Positions 15,912 through 27,022 of a stretch of 64,000 nucleotides of DNA are shown piece by piece. The stretch is from Rhizobium halophilum (GTDB lineage: Bacteria > Pseudomonadota > Alphaproteobacteria > Rhizobiales > Rhizobiaceae): contig NZ_JAKJHS010000009.1 in NCBI RefSeq assembly GCF_021648825.1, positions 102,017 through 166,016 of the forward strand, written 5' to 3'. The notes beneath the pieces are model-generated. The model saw only the letters and a program-made list of their open reading frames with translations, was not told the origin of the DNA and ran no database searches. Within the stretch, counting starts at the first letter, position 1; each line of letters opens with the position of its first letter. Made by a program: the position numbers and the translations under genes.

Positions 15912-16049
15912 CGATTTGACATACGTCAAGGCGCTACGGGCGGCATAGGCGCAGAGACGAACGAAGGCCTTGCGGCCAAACGCCTCAAATCTGCGTCATG
16001 ATCTGTTCGGCAGTTGGAAACCCCGGGCGGTTCGCGTAATTGGACCATT

Positions 16050-17192
16050 ATGTTGTTGTGGATTATCCTCGCCGCTCTGACGGCTGCCGTGGCGGCGGTC
16101 ATGCTTGTGACGCTCGCGCGTAACGCCAGGACCGTCCGGCCCGGTCGTGCCGGTGAAGTCGCGGTTTATCGCGATCAGCTCGCCGAACTGGAACGCGACC
16201 GTGAGCAGGGCCTGATTTCCGGCGAGGAGGCAGAGCATGCCAAGGCCGAGATCGCCCGGCGCCTGCTGGCCGCAGCCGGAGAGGCGGACAAAGATCTTTC
16301 CACATCCCCACGCTCTGGGATGAGCTTTACCGCTATCGTGGTCACACTGCTGGTGCCGGCCATGGGGCTCTCGGTCTACCTGTCGCTGGGCAGGCCGGAC
16401 CTGCCCGACCAACCGCTCGCTGCACGCCTAGAAAATCCGGGAAACAACATGGCGCTGCTTGTTGCGAAGGCCGAGCGCCATCTGGCACAGAACCCGAACG
16501 ACGGGTCGGGCTGGGACCTGCTGGCACCGATCTATTTCCGGGCCATGCGGCTTGAGGATGCGGAGATGGCCTATCGCAATGCCATCCGCCTTCTCGGAAC
16601 AAGCGCGCAACGGCTGACGGGCCTTGGAGAAACGCTGATAGCCAGAAGCGACGGCATCGTCACGGAAGACGCCCGTTTGGCATTCGAGGAGAGCCTGCGC
16701 CTTCAGCCGAACGATCCGCGGGCACGCTTTTACCTTGCTCTTGCGCTGGAGCAGGCAGGCAAACGTGCCGAAGCCCGTGCCGCATTCGAGGCACTTGCCA
16801 AGGATTCGCCACCGGACGCTCCCTGGATGGAGCTGTTACAGCAGCATATCGCCGCCAACGGAGGCACCAGAGTCGAACCATCCTTGACGCAGGTGCCGCG
16901 AGGCCCGGCCGCAGGCGACGTAGCCGCCGCAGAAGGCATGTCGGATATCGATCGGCAGGCTATGATCCGCGGCATGGTGGAAGGCCTGGCCTCGCGGCTG
17001 CAAGAGGAGCCGGACGATTTGGACGGGTGGCTGCAGTTGATCCGGTCGTACTCCGTGCTCGGGGACAAAGAAAAGGCCATAGAAGCTCTTAGAACTGGCC
17101 TACAAGCCTTCCCGGCCTCAGGGAATGAGGGACGTCAACTGGTTGGGTTGGCGCGCGAGGTGGGACTTGTCGTCGATGGAGTGACGCAATGA
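16050..17192 (+). CDS. cycH: Cytochrome c maturation protein CcmI/CycH
   Basis: The 380-residue protein begins with a transmembrane helix (residues 3-24), a cytoplasmic leucine-zipper-like segment ([23 protein letters not shown]), a second helix near 92-113, then a periplasmic region with tetratricopeptide repeats ([30 protein letters not shown]). CycH carries apocytochrome c to the heme ligation complex. It is first in cycHJKL; its stop overlaps the cycJ start as ATGA. I use the ATG at 16050, after a TTG-initiated extension. Confidence 0.9.
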   Translation: MLLWIILAALTAAVAAVMLVTLARNARTVRPGRAGEVAVYRDQLAELERDREQGLISGEEAEHAKAEIARRLLAAAGEADKDLSTSPRSGMSFTAIVVTLLVPAMGLSVYLSLGRPDLPDQPLAARLENPGNNMALLVAKAERHLAQNPNDGSGWDLLAPIYFRAMRLEDAEMAYRNAIRLLGTSAQRLTGLGETLIARSDGIVTEDARLAFEESLRLQPNDPRARFYLALALEQAGKRAEARAAFEALAKDSPPDAPWMELLQQHIAANGGTRVEPSLTQVPRGPAAGDVAAAEGMSDIDRQAMIRGMVEGLASRLQEEPDDLDGWLQLIRSYSVLGDKEKAIEALRTGLQAFPASGNEGRQLVGLAREVGLVVDGVTQ

Positions 17193-17644
17193 CACGCAAA
17201 CAGAAACGGCTGACGATCATTGCCGGCGGTATGAGCTTCATCATTGCGGCGGTGCTCCTGGTGATGTTCGCCTTCAGCCAGTCAGTCGCCTATTTCTTCA
17301 TGCCCTCCGATCTGGCGACCACCGAGGTTTCGCCAGGAACCCGCATCCGCCTTGGCGGCCTCGTTGCCGAAGGATCGGTGAAGCGGGGCGAGGGCTCGAC
17401 GGTAACCTTCTCAGTGACGGACGGCTCAGGAACAGTGCCCGTAAGTTACACCGGAATCCTGCCGGACCTCTTCCGAGAGGGGCAGGGCGTGGTGACCGAA
17501 GGCGCCTTCGATGCAATGTCGCACTCCTTCGTCGCCGATACGGTTCTTGCCAAGCATGACGAGAACTATATGCCCAAGGAGGTTGCCGATCGCCTGAAGG
17601 AGGATGGCGTCTGGCAGCATGGCGAGGAGGCGACCACGCAATGA
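17189..17644 (+). CDS. cycJ: Heme chaperone CcmE/CycJ
   Basis: This 151-residue membrane-anchored protein has the N-terminal helix at about 8-30 and a periplasmic beta-barrel. The heme-binding histidine lies in the family signature [11 protein letters not shown] near residue 121; it forms the covalent bond to heme before transfer to the CcmF complex. The gene overlaps cycH and cycK by four bases on each side, showing coupled translation. Confidence 0.95.
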   Translation: MTRKQKRLTIIAGGMSFIIAAVLLVMFAFSQSVAYFFMPSDLATTEVSPGTRIRLGGLVAEGSVKRGEGSTVTFSVTDGSGTVPVSYTGILPDLFREGQGVVTEGAFDAMSHSFVADTVLAKHDENYMPKEVADRLKEDGVWQHGEEATTQ

Positions 17645-19629
17645 TCAATGAGATCGGCCACTATGCCCTGGTGCTGGCGCTCGCTACTTCATTGATCGTC
17701 TCGATCGTGCCGCTGATTGGCGCCCGCCGGAAGGACGCGGCCATGATGGCGCTGGCGCCCATGGGCTCTATTGTCATGTTCCTGCTGGTGCTGCTCTCCT
17801 TTGCGGCGCTAACCTGGGCCTATGTGGTGTCCGACTTCTCGTTGCGGAACGTCTTCGGGAACTCCCATTCGATGAAGCCGATGATCTACAAGATCTCCGG
17901 CGTCTGGGGGAACCACGAGGGCTCGATGATGCTCTGGCTGCTGATCCTCGTGCTGTTCAGCGCCATGGTGGCCTTCTTTGGGCGCAATCTTCCCGACACG
18001 CTGCGCGCAAACGTGCTCGCCGTGCAGGGCTGGATCACCAGCGCATTCACCCTCTTCATCCTTCTGACGTCGAACCCCTTCCTGCGCCTCAACCCGGCAC
18101 CGGCGGAGGGGCAGGACCTCAACCCGATCCTGCAGGATCCGGGCCTCGCCGTGCATCCGCCGCTGCTTTATCTCGGCTATGTCGGCTTTTCGGTCTGTTT
18201 CTCCTTTGCGGTTGCCGCGCTGATCGAAGGGCGGATCGATGCTGCATGGGCCCGCTGGGTGCGTCCTTGGACGCTGGCTGCCTGGACTTTTCTGACGGCC
18301 GGCATCGCCATGGGTTCCTACTGGGCTTACTACGAGCTCGGCTGGGGCGGCTGGTGGTTCTGGGACCCGGTCGAGAACGCTTCCTTCATGCCGTGGCTGG
18401 CCGGCACGGCCCTGCTGCATTCCGCGCTGGTGATGGAAAAACGCGAGGCGCTCAAGATCTGGACGGTGCTGCTGGCGATCATGACGTTCTCGCTGTCGCT
18501 GCTCGGCACCTTCCTCGTGCGTTCTGGCGTGCTGACCTCCGTGCACGCCTTCGCGACCGATCCGACCCGCGGGATCTTCATCCTCGCCCTCCTGATGCTG
18601 TTCATCGGCGGTGCGTTTGCGTTGTTTGCCTGGCGGGCGCCGATGCTGAAGTCGGGCGGGCTGTTTGCGCCCATTTCGCGCGAAGGTTCGCTCGTCCTCA
18701 ACAACCTGATCCTGACGGTCGCGACCGCGACGGTTCTCATCGGCACATTGTATCCGCTCGTGCTGGAGACGTTGACGGGCGAGAAGATCTCGGTGGGCGC
18801 GCCCTTCTTCAACATGACCTTTGGTCTGCTGATGATCCCGCTGCTGATCGCCGTGCCGTTTGGCCCGATGCTGGCGTGGAAGCGTGGTGATGCGCTCGGA
18901 GCGCTGCAGCGGCTCTATGGCGCGGCGGGCCTGGCGCTCATGGCGGGGCTGGTCCTCTACTACATCGAGAATGGCGGCCCGGTGATGGCCGTCTTCGGCA
19001 TCATCATTGCCTTCTGGGGCATGTTCGGTGCTTTGACAGACCTCTGGCACCGGGCGAATTTCGGCAAGCTTCCGTTCAATGTCGCCTGGCGTCGCCTGGT
19101 GGGGCTGCCGCGTTCCGCCTTCGGGACGGCGCTGGCCCATTTCGGCCTGGGCGTGACCGTGCTCGGTGTGGTCATGGTAACGACCTACGAGACCGAGACG
19201 GTCCTGGAAATGAAGCAGGGCATGGCGGCCGACGCCGGCGGCTATTCGCTGATCTTCGACGGGATACGGCAGGCAAACGGCCCGAACTACACCGAGGAGC
19301 AGGGGCATTTTACCATCACCAAGGGCGGCGTGGTGGTCGCCGATACTTGGTCGTCCAAGCGGCTTTATACCGCAAGGCAGATGCCGACCACAGAAGCCGG
19401 GATTGTGACCTTTGGCTTTAGCCAGTTGTACGTCTCTCTCGGTGATCCCACCACGAGCGGTGGCATGGTCGTGCGCATCTGGTGGAAGCCCTTCATCCTC
19501 TGCATCTGGGGCGGCTGCCTGATCATGATGATCGCAGGCTTTGTCTCCCTGTCCGACCGCAGATTGAGGGTGGGGGCGCCGACTCGCCGGGCGCGCCCTG
19601 CAAAGCTGGCGATGGAGCCGGCAGAATGA
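17641..19629 (+). CDS. cycK: Heme lyase subunit CcmF/CycK
   Basis: This 662-residue integral membrane protein has about 14 hydrophobic segments. The WWD heme-handling motif is visible as [18 protein letters not shown] near residues 234-252, with further conserved histidines in [12 protein letters not shown] and [15 protein letters not shown]. CycK receives heme from CycJ and attaches it to apocytochrome. The start overlaps the cycJ stop and the stop overlaps the cycL start. Confidence 0.96.
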   Translation: MINEIGHYALVLALATSLIVSIVPLIGARRKDAAMMALAPMGSIVMFLLVLLSFAALTWAYVVSDFSLRNVFGNSHSMKPMIYKISGVWGNHEGSMMLWLLILVLFSAMVAFFGRNLPDTLRANVLAVQGWITSAFTLFILLTSNPFLRLNPAPAEGQDLNPILQDPGLAVHPPLLYLGYVGFSVCFSFAVAALIEGRIDAAWARWVRPWTLAAWTFLTAGIAMGSYWAYYELGWGGWWFWDPVENASFMPWLAGTALLHSALVMEKREALKIWTVLLAIMTFSLSLLGTFLVRSGVLTSVHAFATDPTRGIFILALLMLFIGGAFALFAWRAPMLKSGGLFAPISREGSLVLNNLILTVATATVLIGTLYPLVLETLTGEKISVGAPFFNMTFGLLMIPLLIAVPFGPMLAWKRGDALGALQRLYGAAGLALMAGLVLYYIENGGPVMAVFGIIIAFWGMFGALTDLWHRANFGKLPFNVAWRRLVGLPRSAFGTALAHFGLGVTVLGVVMVTTYETETVLEMKQGMAADAGGYSLIFDGIRQANGPNYTEEQGHFTITKGGVVVADTWSSKRLYTARQMPTTEAGIVTFGFSQLYVSLGDPTTSGGMVVRIWWKPFILCIWGGCLIMMIAGFVSLSDRRLRVGAPTRRARPAKLAMEPAE

Positions 19630-20129
19630 TCCGGACGCTCGTTCTTGCGCTGATGCTGATCCTCTGTCCTGTCTTGCCCGCGTTCGCCGTCAACCCGGAT
19701 GAGATACTGGCTGATCCAGTGCTGGAGGAACGGGCCCGTGATCTCTCCGCGCAGCTGCGCTGCATGGTCTGCCAGAACCAATCCATCGACGATTCCAATG
19801 CCGAACTGGCTCGTGATCTTCGGGTGCTGGTGCGCGAGCGGCTGGTCGACGGCGACAGCGACGAGCAGGTGATCGATTATGTCGTTTCCCGCTACGGGGA
19901 GTTCGTCCTGCTGAAGCCTCGGATGTCTGCGCGCACTCTCCTGCTTTGGGTGGCGCCGGTTCTTCTCCTGGCGGCGGGAGCAATTATTCTTCTGCTGATG
20001 GCAAGAGGGCGGCTGCAACCGGTGGCGCCTGCGCCGCTGACAGCCGAGGAACAGGCGCGGCTAGAGGACCTGGTAAGGCCCGAACCCGAGACCCGGCGCC
20101 AGAACATTACAAACAATTCATCCCCCTGA
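19626..20129 (+). CDS. cycL: Cytochrome c thiol-reducing protein CcmH/CycL
   Basis: The 167-residue product has a signal peptide ([14 protein letters not shown] to AFA), the redox motif [15 protein letters not shown] (CxxC near residues 39-42) and a C-terminal membrane helix at about 106-126. It reduces the cysteines of apocytochrome c so that heme can be ligated. Start is the ATG in the ATGA overlap with cycK, the final step of the operon. Confidence 0.93.
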   Translation: MIRTLVLALMLILCPVLPAFAVNPDEILADPVLEERARDLSAQLRCMVCQNQSIDDSNAELARDLRVLVRERLVDGDSDEQVIDYVVSRYGEFVLLKPRMSARTLLLWVAPVLLLAAGAIILLLMARGRLQPVAPAPLTAEEQARLEDLVRPEPETRRQNITNNSSP

Positions 20130-20226
20130 CACCTGCAGGTAAGGTCCGGCCTCCTATATCTCTCCCCATCCACCGCCCGCCGGAACACCCGGTGCAAGCA
20201 AGAGTGAAGAGAGAAGGTAGTCAAAC

Positions 20227-21783
20227 ATGCAAAACAGCAAACTCCGCCGTCCCAGCCTGAAGACGGTCCTGCAGACCTCGACGGTTGCCGGTCTTGCCGC
20301 AGTCATGCTGTCGACCGGCATTCCGGCGCAGGTCGTCGAATCCTTTGCCGATCCCGTCAAGGTCCAGGCTCCGCAGGCACCGAGCTTTGCCGACGTCGTT
20401 TCCGCCGTTTCGCCGGCCGTTGTGTCGGTGCGCGTCCAGTCCGAGGCGCAGCCGGTTTCCGACAACGGCAATTTCAGCTTCAACTTCAACGGCCAGGGCT
20501 TTGATGATCTGCCGGATGATCACCCGCTGAAGCGATTCTTCCGCGACTTCGGCCCGCAGTTCCGCGGCGGACCGGACGATGATCAGGCACAGCGCGGTCC
20601 CCGTGGGGAGAACCGTCCGCACCGTATGCGTCCCACGTCCCAAGGATCTGGCTTCTTTATTTCTGAAGACGGCTATCTGGTCACCAACAATCACGTGATC
20701 AATGACGGCGCAGCCTTCACCGTGGTCATGGATGACGGCACCGAACTCGATGCGAAGCTGATCGGCAAGGACAGCCGTACCGATCTGGCCGTTCTGAAGG
20801 TCGATGCGAACCGCAAATTCACCTATGTCAACCTCGCCGACGACACGAAGGTCCGCGTGGGCGACTGGGTAGTCGCTGTCGGCAACCCGTTCGGTCTTGG
20901 CGGTTCGGTCACTGCAGGTATCGTGTCGGCGCGCGGCCGCGACATCGGCTCCGGTCCGTACGACGATTATATCCAGATCGATGCGGCTGTGAATCGCGGT
21001 AACTCCGGTGGCCCGGCCTTCAACCTGGAAGGTGAAGTCATCGGCATCAATACCGCGATCTTCTCGCCATCGGGCGGCAACGTCGGTATTGCCTTCGCTA
21101 TTCCCGCATCGGTCGCCCAGGACGTCGTCCAGGACCTGATCGACGACGGCAAGGTCGAGCGTGGCTGGCTTGGTGTACAGATTCAGCCAGTCAACAAGGA
21201 CATCGCTGAATCGCTCGGTCTATCAGAAGCGCAAGGTGCGCTGGTCGTTGCTCCGCAGGAAGGCTCGCCCGGTCAGAAGGCCGGCATTGAGGAAGGCGAT
21301 GTCATCACCGCGATCAACGGAGACCCGATCAAGGATGCACGCGATCTTGCCCGCAAGGTGGCGCAGTTCGGCCCCAACACCAAGGTCGACGTGAGCGTAT
21401 GGCGTGATGGGAAGTCTCAGGACGTCGCGGTGACGCTCGGCAACCTCGCCAGCGAAGATGCTGCCAGCGCCGAACCGGTCGAGCCTGATGCACCCGTACC
21501 GTCGTCCGAGAAGGCACTTTCGAGCCTGGGAATCACCGTCGCTCCGGCCGATAACGGAACCGGTCTTGCCGTCACCGAAGTCGATCCCGACTCCGAAGCT
21601 GCATCCCGCGGCCTGCGGACCGGCGAAAAGATCGTCTCGGTGAACAATAAGTCGGTCTCCGAAGCTGGCGACATCGAAAAGGTGATCGAACAGGCTCGCA
21701 AGGACGGCCGCACCCGCGCGCTCTTCCAGGTCGAGTCCGAGCGCGGCAGCCGCTTTATCGCCCTGCCGATCAACGAAGGCTGA
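20227..21783 (+). CDS. degP: Periplasmic serine protease DegP/HtrA
   Basis: The 518-residue protein has a signal-like N-terminus, a flexible Asn/Asp/Arg-rich region, a trypsin-like domain and two PDZ domains. The catalytic triad is visible as His in TNNHVI (about 157), Asp in SRTDLAVLKV (about 187) and Ser in RGNSGGPAF (about 260). The first PDZ starts near GWLGVQIQP (about 318) and the second near SSLGITVAP (about 430). It degrades or refolds damaged envelope proteins. AGAGAAGG precedes the start, and a strong terminator follows, so it is probably transcribed on its own. Confidence 0.95.
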   Translation: MQNSKLRRPSLKTVLQTSTVAGLAAVMLSTGIPAQVVESFADPVKVQAPQAPSFADVVSAVSPAVVSVRVQSEAQPVSDNGNFSFNFNGQGFDDLPDDHPLKRFFRDFGPQFRGGPDDDQAQRGPRGENRPHRMRPTSQGSGFFISEDGYLVTNNHVINDGAAFTVVMDDGTELDAKLIGKDSRTDLAVLKVDANRKFTYVNLADDTKVRVGDWVVAVGNPFGLGGSVTAGIVSARGRDIGSGPYDDYIQIDAAVNRGNSGGPAFNLEGEVIGINTAIFSPSGGNVGIAFAIPASVAQDVVQDLIDDGKVERGWLGVQIQPVNKDIAESLGLSEAQGALVVAPQEGSPGQKAGIEEGDVITAINGDPIKDARDLARKVAQFGPNTKVDVSVWRDGKSQDVAVTLGNLASEDAASAEPVEPDAPVPSSEKALSSLGITVAPADNGTGLAVTEVDPDSEAASRGLRTGEKIVSVNNKSVSEAGDIEKVIEQARKDGRTRALFQVESERGSRFIALPINEG

Positions 21784-21805
21784 TCCTCCCAGCCAGCATC
21801 ATCAA

Positions 21806-21842
21806 GGGGCACCGCCGGTCACGTCGGTGCCCCTTTTTCTTT
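21806..21842 (+). terminator. Rho-independent terminator after degP
   Basis: GGGGCACCG (21806-21814) pairs perfectly with CGGTGCCCC (21825-21833) and is followed by TTTTTC TTTT. It lies 23 bases after the degP stop. Confidence 0.92.
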
Positions 21843-21875
21843 TCCTCCGCGCGTCTGAGTTGAAGGAGCGATAAG

Positions 21876-22631
21876 ATGGAAACCTCCACAAGCCACGCCC
21901 ATGCCGACGAATCCGGGGGTGCAAAAAGGGCGGCGGACGCTATTGTGCCGCATATGAAGATTCTCGTGATTGAAGACGATCTCGAAGCGGCCGCCTATAT
22001 GACCAAGGCCTTTCGCGAGGCCGGCATCGTAGCCGACCATGCAAGCGACGGCGAAAGCGGCCTCTTCATGGGGTCCGAAAACAGCTACGACGTCATGGTC
22101 GTCGACCGGATGCTGCCGCGACGCGACGGGATTTCTGTGATCAGCGAGCTGCGCAAGCGCGGTGTGAACACGCCGGTGCTGATCCTGTCCGCTCTGGGGC
22201 AGGTCGACGACCGGGTGGCGGGGCTGAGGGCAGGGGGCGATGACTATCTGCCCAAGCCTTACGCCTTCAGCGAACTTCTGGCCCGTGTCGAGGTGCTTGG
22301 CCGGCGCAAGGGGGCGCCCGAGCAGGACATGGTCTACCGCGTAGGCGACCTGGAGCTCGACCGGCTTTCGCATGAAGTTCGCCGGGCAGGGAAGGAGATC
22401 CTCCTGCAGCCGCGCGAATTCCGGTTGCTCGAATATCTGATGAAGAATGCCGGACAGGTCGTGACCCGCACCATGCTCCTTGAACATGTCTGGGATTACC
22501 ACTTCGATCCGCAGACCAATGTCATCGACGTACATGTGTCGCGGCTGCGCTCCAAGATCGAAAAGGACTTCGACAAGCCGCTTTTGAAGACCATTCGTGG
22601 TGCCGGCTACATGATCAAGGACGAGGGTTGA
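21876..22631 (+). CDS. OmpR-family response regulator
   Basis: The 251-residue frame carries a receiver domain (Asp near 77 in MVVDRMLPRRDG, LPKPYAF switch Lys) and a winged-helix output domain (LQPREFRLLEYLM, VIDVHVSRLRSKIEK, IRGAGYMI). The start at 21876 has a good AAGGAG seven bases before it but adds 26 residues in front of the usual MKILVIEDD start, whose ATG is at 21954 and lacks a comparable site. It is cotranscribed with the histidine kinase that begins one base after its stop. The stimulus and regulon are not known to me. Confidence 0.88.
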   Translation: METSTSHAHADESGGAKRAADAIVPHMKILVIEDDLEAAAYMTKAFREAGIVADHASDGESGLFMGSENSYDVMVVDRMLPRRDGISVISELRKRGVNTPVLILSALGQVDDRVAGLRAGGDDYLPKPYAFSELLARVEVLGRRKGAPEQDMVYRVGDLELDRLSHEVRRAGKEILLQPREFRLLEYLMKNAGQVVTRTMLLEHVWDYHFDPQTNVIDVHVSRLRSKIEKDFDKPLLKTIRGAGYMIKDEG

Positions 22632-22632
22632 G

Positions 22633-24045
22633 GTGACGTCGCGCCTTCGCCTGATGTTCCGTTCGACCGCTGTCCGCCTGTCGGCGCTCTACATCTTGCT
22701 GTTTGCCATCTGCGCGGCCTTCCTCGTCGTCTATGTCACGGCGATGTCGGAGCGGATTCTGGCGCAGCAGACGCGGGAGAACCTCGTTCAGGAAATCGGC
22801 GATATCCAACGCGCCTATGATCGCGGGGGGCTGAACGGCATGCTGCGCATCATGGAGCGGCGCGCCCGCCAGCCGGGCGCCAATCTCTACGTGGTGGCCG
22901 GACCGACCGGAGAGATTCTGGCCGGCAACGTGGCATCGCTGCAGCCGGGCGTGCTGGACGAGCAGGGCTGGACGCGCTTTCCCTTCTCCTACCGTCCGTT
23001 CTCGGAGTCGGGGCCGGAGCGGGAGCACATGGCGATTGCCAACGTCATCTTCATGGAGAACGGCCTGCGCGTGATGATCGGGCGAGATCTGGGCGAGCCT
23101 GGCCGCTTCCGCGGGATCGTCAGGCGCGCGCTGATGGTGGCGCTGACGATCATGGGCATCGGCGCGCTTTTCATCTGGTTCGGCATTGGCCGAAACGCGT
23201 TGAAACGCATCGATCGCATGTCGGGTGCGAGCCAGAAGATCATGGCGGGCGACCTTTCGCAGCGCCTGCCGGTCGGTCGCTCCGGCGACGAATTCGACCG
23301 ACTTTCGGAGTCCCTGAACGCCATGCTGGGCCGCATCGAGCGTTTGAACGAGGGCCTGCGGCAGGTCTCAGACAACATCGCCCACGACCTGAAGACGCCG
23401 CTGACACGCCTGCGCAACAAGGCGGCCGATGCGCTGAACGAGGACGATCCCGGCCAGCGCCGGGCGGCACTCGAAGGCATCATCGCCGAATCCGATCAGC
23501 TGATCCGCACCTTCAATGCACTGCTGATGATTTCCCGTGTCGAAGCCGGCTCGATTGCCGCCGAGATGAGCGAGGTCGACCTTTCCGCCATCACCGCCGA
23601 CAGCTGCGAACTTTACGAGCCGGTGGCCGAGGAGGCGGGGCTGCGGCTGGAAACGTCGATCGCGCCGGGGCTGAAGGTAAAGGGCAATCGCGAGCTGATC
23701 GGGCAGGCAATGTTCAACCTGCTCGACAATGCGATCAAGTACTCCGCCGGGAGCCAGGGTGAGCCGCTAGTGCGTGTCGTGCTCAGCGCAGACGTGACGG
23801 GGATACGCCTTTCCGTCTGCGACAACGGTCCCGGCGTACCGGAGGAGAAGCGCGCGGAGGTGGTCAAGCGCTTTGTCCGGCTCGACGCCAGCCGTTCCAA
23901 GCCCGGAACGGGCCTTGGGCTGTCGCTGGTGGAGGCGGTGATGGAGCTGCACGGGGGCTCGCTGCGCCTCTCTGCGACCAATCCGGAGAATGCGCAGGCG
24001 CCGGGCCTCACCGCAACCATGGTGTTTCCGCCGCTGACGTCCTAA
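22633..24045 (+). CDS. HAMP-containing sensor histidine kinase
   Basis: This 470-residue kinase starts with GTG immediately after the regulator stop. It has two transmembrane segments (about 17-38 and 163-185) around a periplasmic domain, a HAMP linker, the H-box HDLKTPLTRLRN (His about 252), an N-box (DNAIKY), CDNGPGVPEE and GLGLSLVEAVMELHGG. It is the cognate kinase of the upstream regulator. The gene lies directly before glnE, with 25 bases between. Confidence 0.9.
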   Translation: MTSRLRLMFRSTAVRLSALYILLFAICAAFLVVYVTAMSERILAQQTRENLVQEIGDIQRAYDRGGLNGMLRIMERRARQPGANLYVVAGPTGEILAGNVASLQPGVLDEQGWTRFPFSYRPFSESGPEREHMAIANVIFMENGLRVMIGRDLGEPGRFRGIVRRALMVALTIMGIGALFIWFGIGRNALKRIDRMSGASQKIMAGDLSQRLPVGRSGDEFDRLSESLNAMLGRIERLNEGLRQVSDNIAHDLKTPLTRLRNKAADALNEDDPGQRRAALEGIIAESDQLIRTFNALLMISRVEAGSIAAEMSEVDLSAITADSCELYEPVAEEAGLRLETSIAPGLKVKGNRELIGQAMFNLLDNAIKYSAGSQGEPLVRVVLSADVTGIRLSVCDNGPGVPEEKRAEVVKRFVRLDASRSKPGTGLGLSLVEAVMELHGGSLRLSATNPENAQAPGLTATMVFPPLTS

Positions 24046-24070
24046 GAAGGGACGGCATGGGGAGGATGCC

Positions 24071-27022
24071 GTGGCAGAACCTGCAAGATCTCTGAAAGAC
24101 GTTGCCGCCGACGTGATCCGGCCGCTCAACCAAGCCGAGGTCAAGGCGGCGACTGCCGTGCTGAAGGACATTGGCAAGAGCGAGCCCGCGGTGGCCGACT
24201 TGATGCCCGGCGACACGGCGCCCAAGCGGTTCCTGATCGCGGCGCTGACGCTCTCGCCCTATCTCCGTGAAACCGCGACCATCTCGCCGCACCTCGTTGC
24301 GACCGCGCTCACCGAGCCGCTTGAGGTGGCGCTTGAGGATTTGACTGCCAGCGCACGCGACTGCTGGCGGCCACTGGACGGACGCGTGCCATCCGAGACG
24401 GAGGTGATGACAGCCCTCCGAAACGCCAAACGCAGCCTGTCCTTTCTCCTGGCGCTCGCAGACCTTGGCCGAATGTTTTCCGCGCGAGAAACAGCACGCT
24501 GCCTCAGCGCATTCGCGGATGCGGCTGTCTCGGCGGCCGTTGATCATCTGCTGCTGACGGCCCATGAAAGCGGCAAGCTGCGCCTTAAGGATCCCGCGCG
24601 GCCGAGCGACGGCTCCGGCCTTGTCGTCATCGGCATGGGCAAGCTCGGCGGGCAGGAGCTGAACTACTCCTCCGACATCGACATCGTCGTCTTCTTCGAT
24701 CCAGACAGCGGCATCGTACCCGACCCGATCGACGGGACCGAAATCTACGGTCGCATGATGCGGCGCCTCGTGCGCATCCTGCAGGAGCGCACGGCCGACG
24801 GCTACGTCTTCCGCACCGACCTGAGGCTTCGTCCGGATCCAGGGTCGACACCGCTCGCCGTGCCGGTGGAGGCCGGTCTTCTCTATTACGAGAGCCGCGG
24901 CCAGAACTGGGAACGGGCGGCCTTCATCAAGGGCCGCGCGATCGCGGGCGATCTGGCGGCTGGTGAGGATTTTCTGCGTCAGCTGGTGCCCTTCGTTTTC
25001 CGCAAGTATCTCGACTATGCGGCGATCGCCGACATTCATTCGATCAAGCGGCAGATCCACGTCCACAAGGGGCACGGCGCGATCGCCGTGAAAGGCCATG
25101 ACGTCAAGCTTGGCCGCGGCGGCATCCGGGAAATCGAGTTTTTCGCCCAGACGCAGCAGCTGATTGCCGGTGGGCGCATGCCGCCGCTGCGCACCCGACA
25201 GACGGAAGAGGCGCTGAAGGCGCTGGCGGAGGCGAACTGGATCACGCCGGAGATCGCCAAGGAACTGACCGAGGCCTACTGGTTCCTGCGTGACGTCGAG
25301 CACCGGATCCAGATGGTGCGCGACGAGCAGACGCACATCCTGCCGGAGACCGAAGCGGAACTGAAGCGCATCGCGTTCATGCTGAGCTTCGCTGACACCA
25401 CTTCGTTCTCGGAAAAGCTGGAGCGGACCTTCCGTATCGTTGAAAAACGCTACGCCCGCCTGTTCGAGCAGGAGGCGAAGCTTTCTGGCGTAGAGGGCAA
25501 CCTCGTCTTCACTGGGGAGCAAGACGATCCGGGGACGCTGAAGACGCTTGCCTCGCTCGGCTTCGAGCGGCCCTCCGATATCGCGCGGGTGATCCGCACC
25601 TGGCATTACGGACGTTATCGCGCCACGCAGTCCGTCGAGGCGCGAGAGCGGCTGACCGAGCTGATGCCGCAGTTGCTGAAGGCCTTTGGCGAGAGCAGCC
25701 GCGCCGACGAGGCCATGCTGCGCTTCGACAGCTTCCTGTCGGGGCTTCCGGCCGGCATCCAGCTGTTCTCGTTGATCGGCAACAATCCCAACCTCCTGTC
25801 CCTAATCGTGCGGATCATGTCGTCGGCACCGCGCCTGGCCGATATCATCGCGTCGCGTCCGCATGTCTTCGACGGCATGCTCGATCCGGCGCTCATGGCG
25901 GAACTGCCGACGCGAGACTATCTGGCAGAGAGGCTGAAGACATTCCTGGCGCCGGCGCGCCATTACGAGGATGTGCTCGACCGGCTGCGTATCTTTGCCG
26001 CCGAGCAGCGCTTCCTGATCGGCATCCGGCTTTTGACCGGTGCGATAGACGGCGGCGTTGCCGGTCGGGCGTTTGCCGATCTCGCGGACCTGCTGATCGA
26101 GCAGGCATTGGCGGCCGTTCAACGAGAAATCGAGGCGGCGCATGGCCGCTTTGCCGGCGGGCGCATCGCCATCATGGGGATGGGTAAGCTCGGCAGCTTC
26201 GAGTTGACGGCGGCCTCCGACGTCGACCTCATCCTGCTCTACGATCACGACGACGACGCCTACGATTCCGATGGCCAAAAGCCCATCGACACGACGCGCT
26301 ATTATACACGCCTGACGCAGCGGCTGATCGCCGCCCTTTCGGCACCGACCGCCGAAGGGGTCTTGTTCGAGGTCGACATGCGGCTTCGTCCTTCCGGCAA
26401 CAAGGGACCAGTCGCGACCCGCATCAAGGCCTTCCGCAAATATCAGCAGGAAGAGGCCTGGACCTGGGAGCACATGGCACTGACCCGCGCCCGCATGGTT
26501 TGCGGCGACAGAGTTCTCACCGTCGAGGCATGCCAAGTGGTCGCAGATATCCTCTCCGGTAGTCGCGACGTCGAGAAGACGGCGGCAGACGTGCGCGAGA
26601 TGCGCGAACTGATCGAGAAGGAGAAGCCGCCGCGCGACATCTGGGATCTAAAGCTGATCCCGGGTGGCCTGATCGACATCGAGTTCATCGCCCAGTATCT
26701 GCGGCTGGTGGCGCCGGCGAGGGGGCTTTCGATCGACACCAACGGCATGAGTACCGGCGACGCGCTGACCGCACTTGGCCAGGAAATGATGTCGCAGGAC
26801 GACCTAGCTACGCTCCGAGAGGCGCTGACGCTGTTTACGGAGCTCTCGCAGATCATCCGCCTTTGCATCGACGGGCCGTTCTCGTCCAAGGAAGCGCCGG
26901 CGGGGCTCGTCGAGCGCTTGAGCCGCGCCGGCGACTGCCCTGATATCAGGAGCCTCGAGGGAGAGGTGAAACGGCTGTCGAAGGCGGTGCGAGCGATCTT
27001 CCGGAAGGTGGTCAGCTCGTAG
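24071..27022 (+). CDS. glnE: Bifunctional glutamine synthetase adenylyltransferase/deadenylase GlnE
   Basis: The 983-residue protein contains two nucleotidyltransferase domains joined by helical regions, as usual for GlnE. The N-terminal deadenylase site is GMGKLGGQELNYSSDIDIVVF near 190-210, and the C-terminal adenylylase site is MGMGKLGSFELTAASDVDLILLYD near 700-723; both keep the SDxD metal ligands. The protein adds or removes AMP on GlnA in response to PII and glutamine. Start is GTG 24071 with GGAGGATGCC upstream. Its end overlaps the convergent kinase gene by 11 bases. Confidence 0.96.
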   Translation: MAEPARSLKDVAADVIRPLNQAEVKAATAVLKDIGKSEPAVADLMPGDTAPKRFLIAALTLSPYLRETATISPHLVATALTEPLEVALEDLTASARDCWRPLDGRVPSETEVMTALRNAKRSLSFLLALADLGRMFSARETARCLSAFADAAVSAAVDHLLLTAHESGKLRLKDPARPSDGSGLVVIGMGKLGGQELNYSSDIDIVVFFDPDSGIVPDPIDGTEIYGRMMRRLVRILQERTADGYVFRTDLRLRPDPGSTPLAVPVEAGLLYYESRGQNWERAAFIKGRAIAGDLAAGEDFLRQLVPFVFRKYLDYAAIADIHSIKRQIHVHKGHGAIAVKGHDVKLGRGGIREIEFFAQTQQLIAGGRMPPLRTRQTEEALKALAEANWITPEIAKELTEAYWFLRDVEHRIQMVRDEQTHILPETEAELKRIAFMLSFADTTSFSEKLERTFRIVEKRYARLFEQEAKLSGVEGNLVFTGEQDDPGTLKTLASLGFERPSDIARVIRTWHYGRYRATQSVEARERLTELMPQLLKAFGESSRADEAMLRFDSFLSGLPAGIQLFSLIGNNPNLLSLIVRIMSSAPRLADIIASRPHVFDGMLDPALMAELPTRDYLAERLKTFLAPARHYEDVLDRLRIFAAEQRFLIGIRLLTGAIDGGVAGRAFADLADLLIEQALAAVQREIEAAHGRFAGGRIAIMGMGKLGSFELTAASDVDLILLYDHDDDAYDSDGQKPIDTTRYYTRLTQRLIAALSAPTAEGVLFEVDMRLRPSGNKGPVATRIKAFRKYQQEEAWTWEHMALTRARMVCGDRVLTVEACQVVADILSGSRDVEKTAADVREMRELIEKEKPPRDIWDLKLIPGGLIDIEFIAQYLRLVAPARGLSIDTNGMSTGDALTALGQEMMSQDDLATLREALTLFTELSQIIRLCIDGPFSSKEAPAGLVERLSRAGDCPDIRSLEGEVKRLSKAVRAIFRKVVSS

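Noticed and set aside
17809..19308. 499-codon minus-strand frame opposite cycK
   Set aside because: The translation is Gln/Arg/His-rich without domains, and cycK is certain on the other strand.
24008..25606. 532-codon minus-strand frame opposite glnE
   Set aside because: Antisense to the conserved adenylyltransferase; no motif or ribosome-binding site was found.
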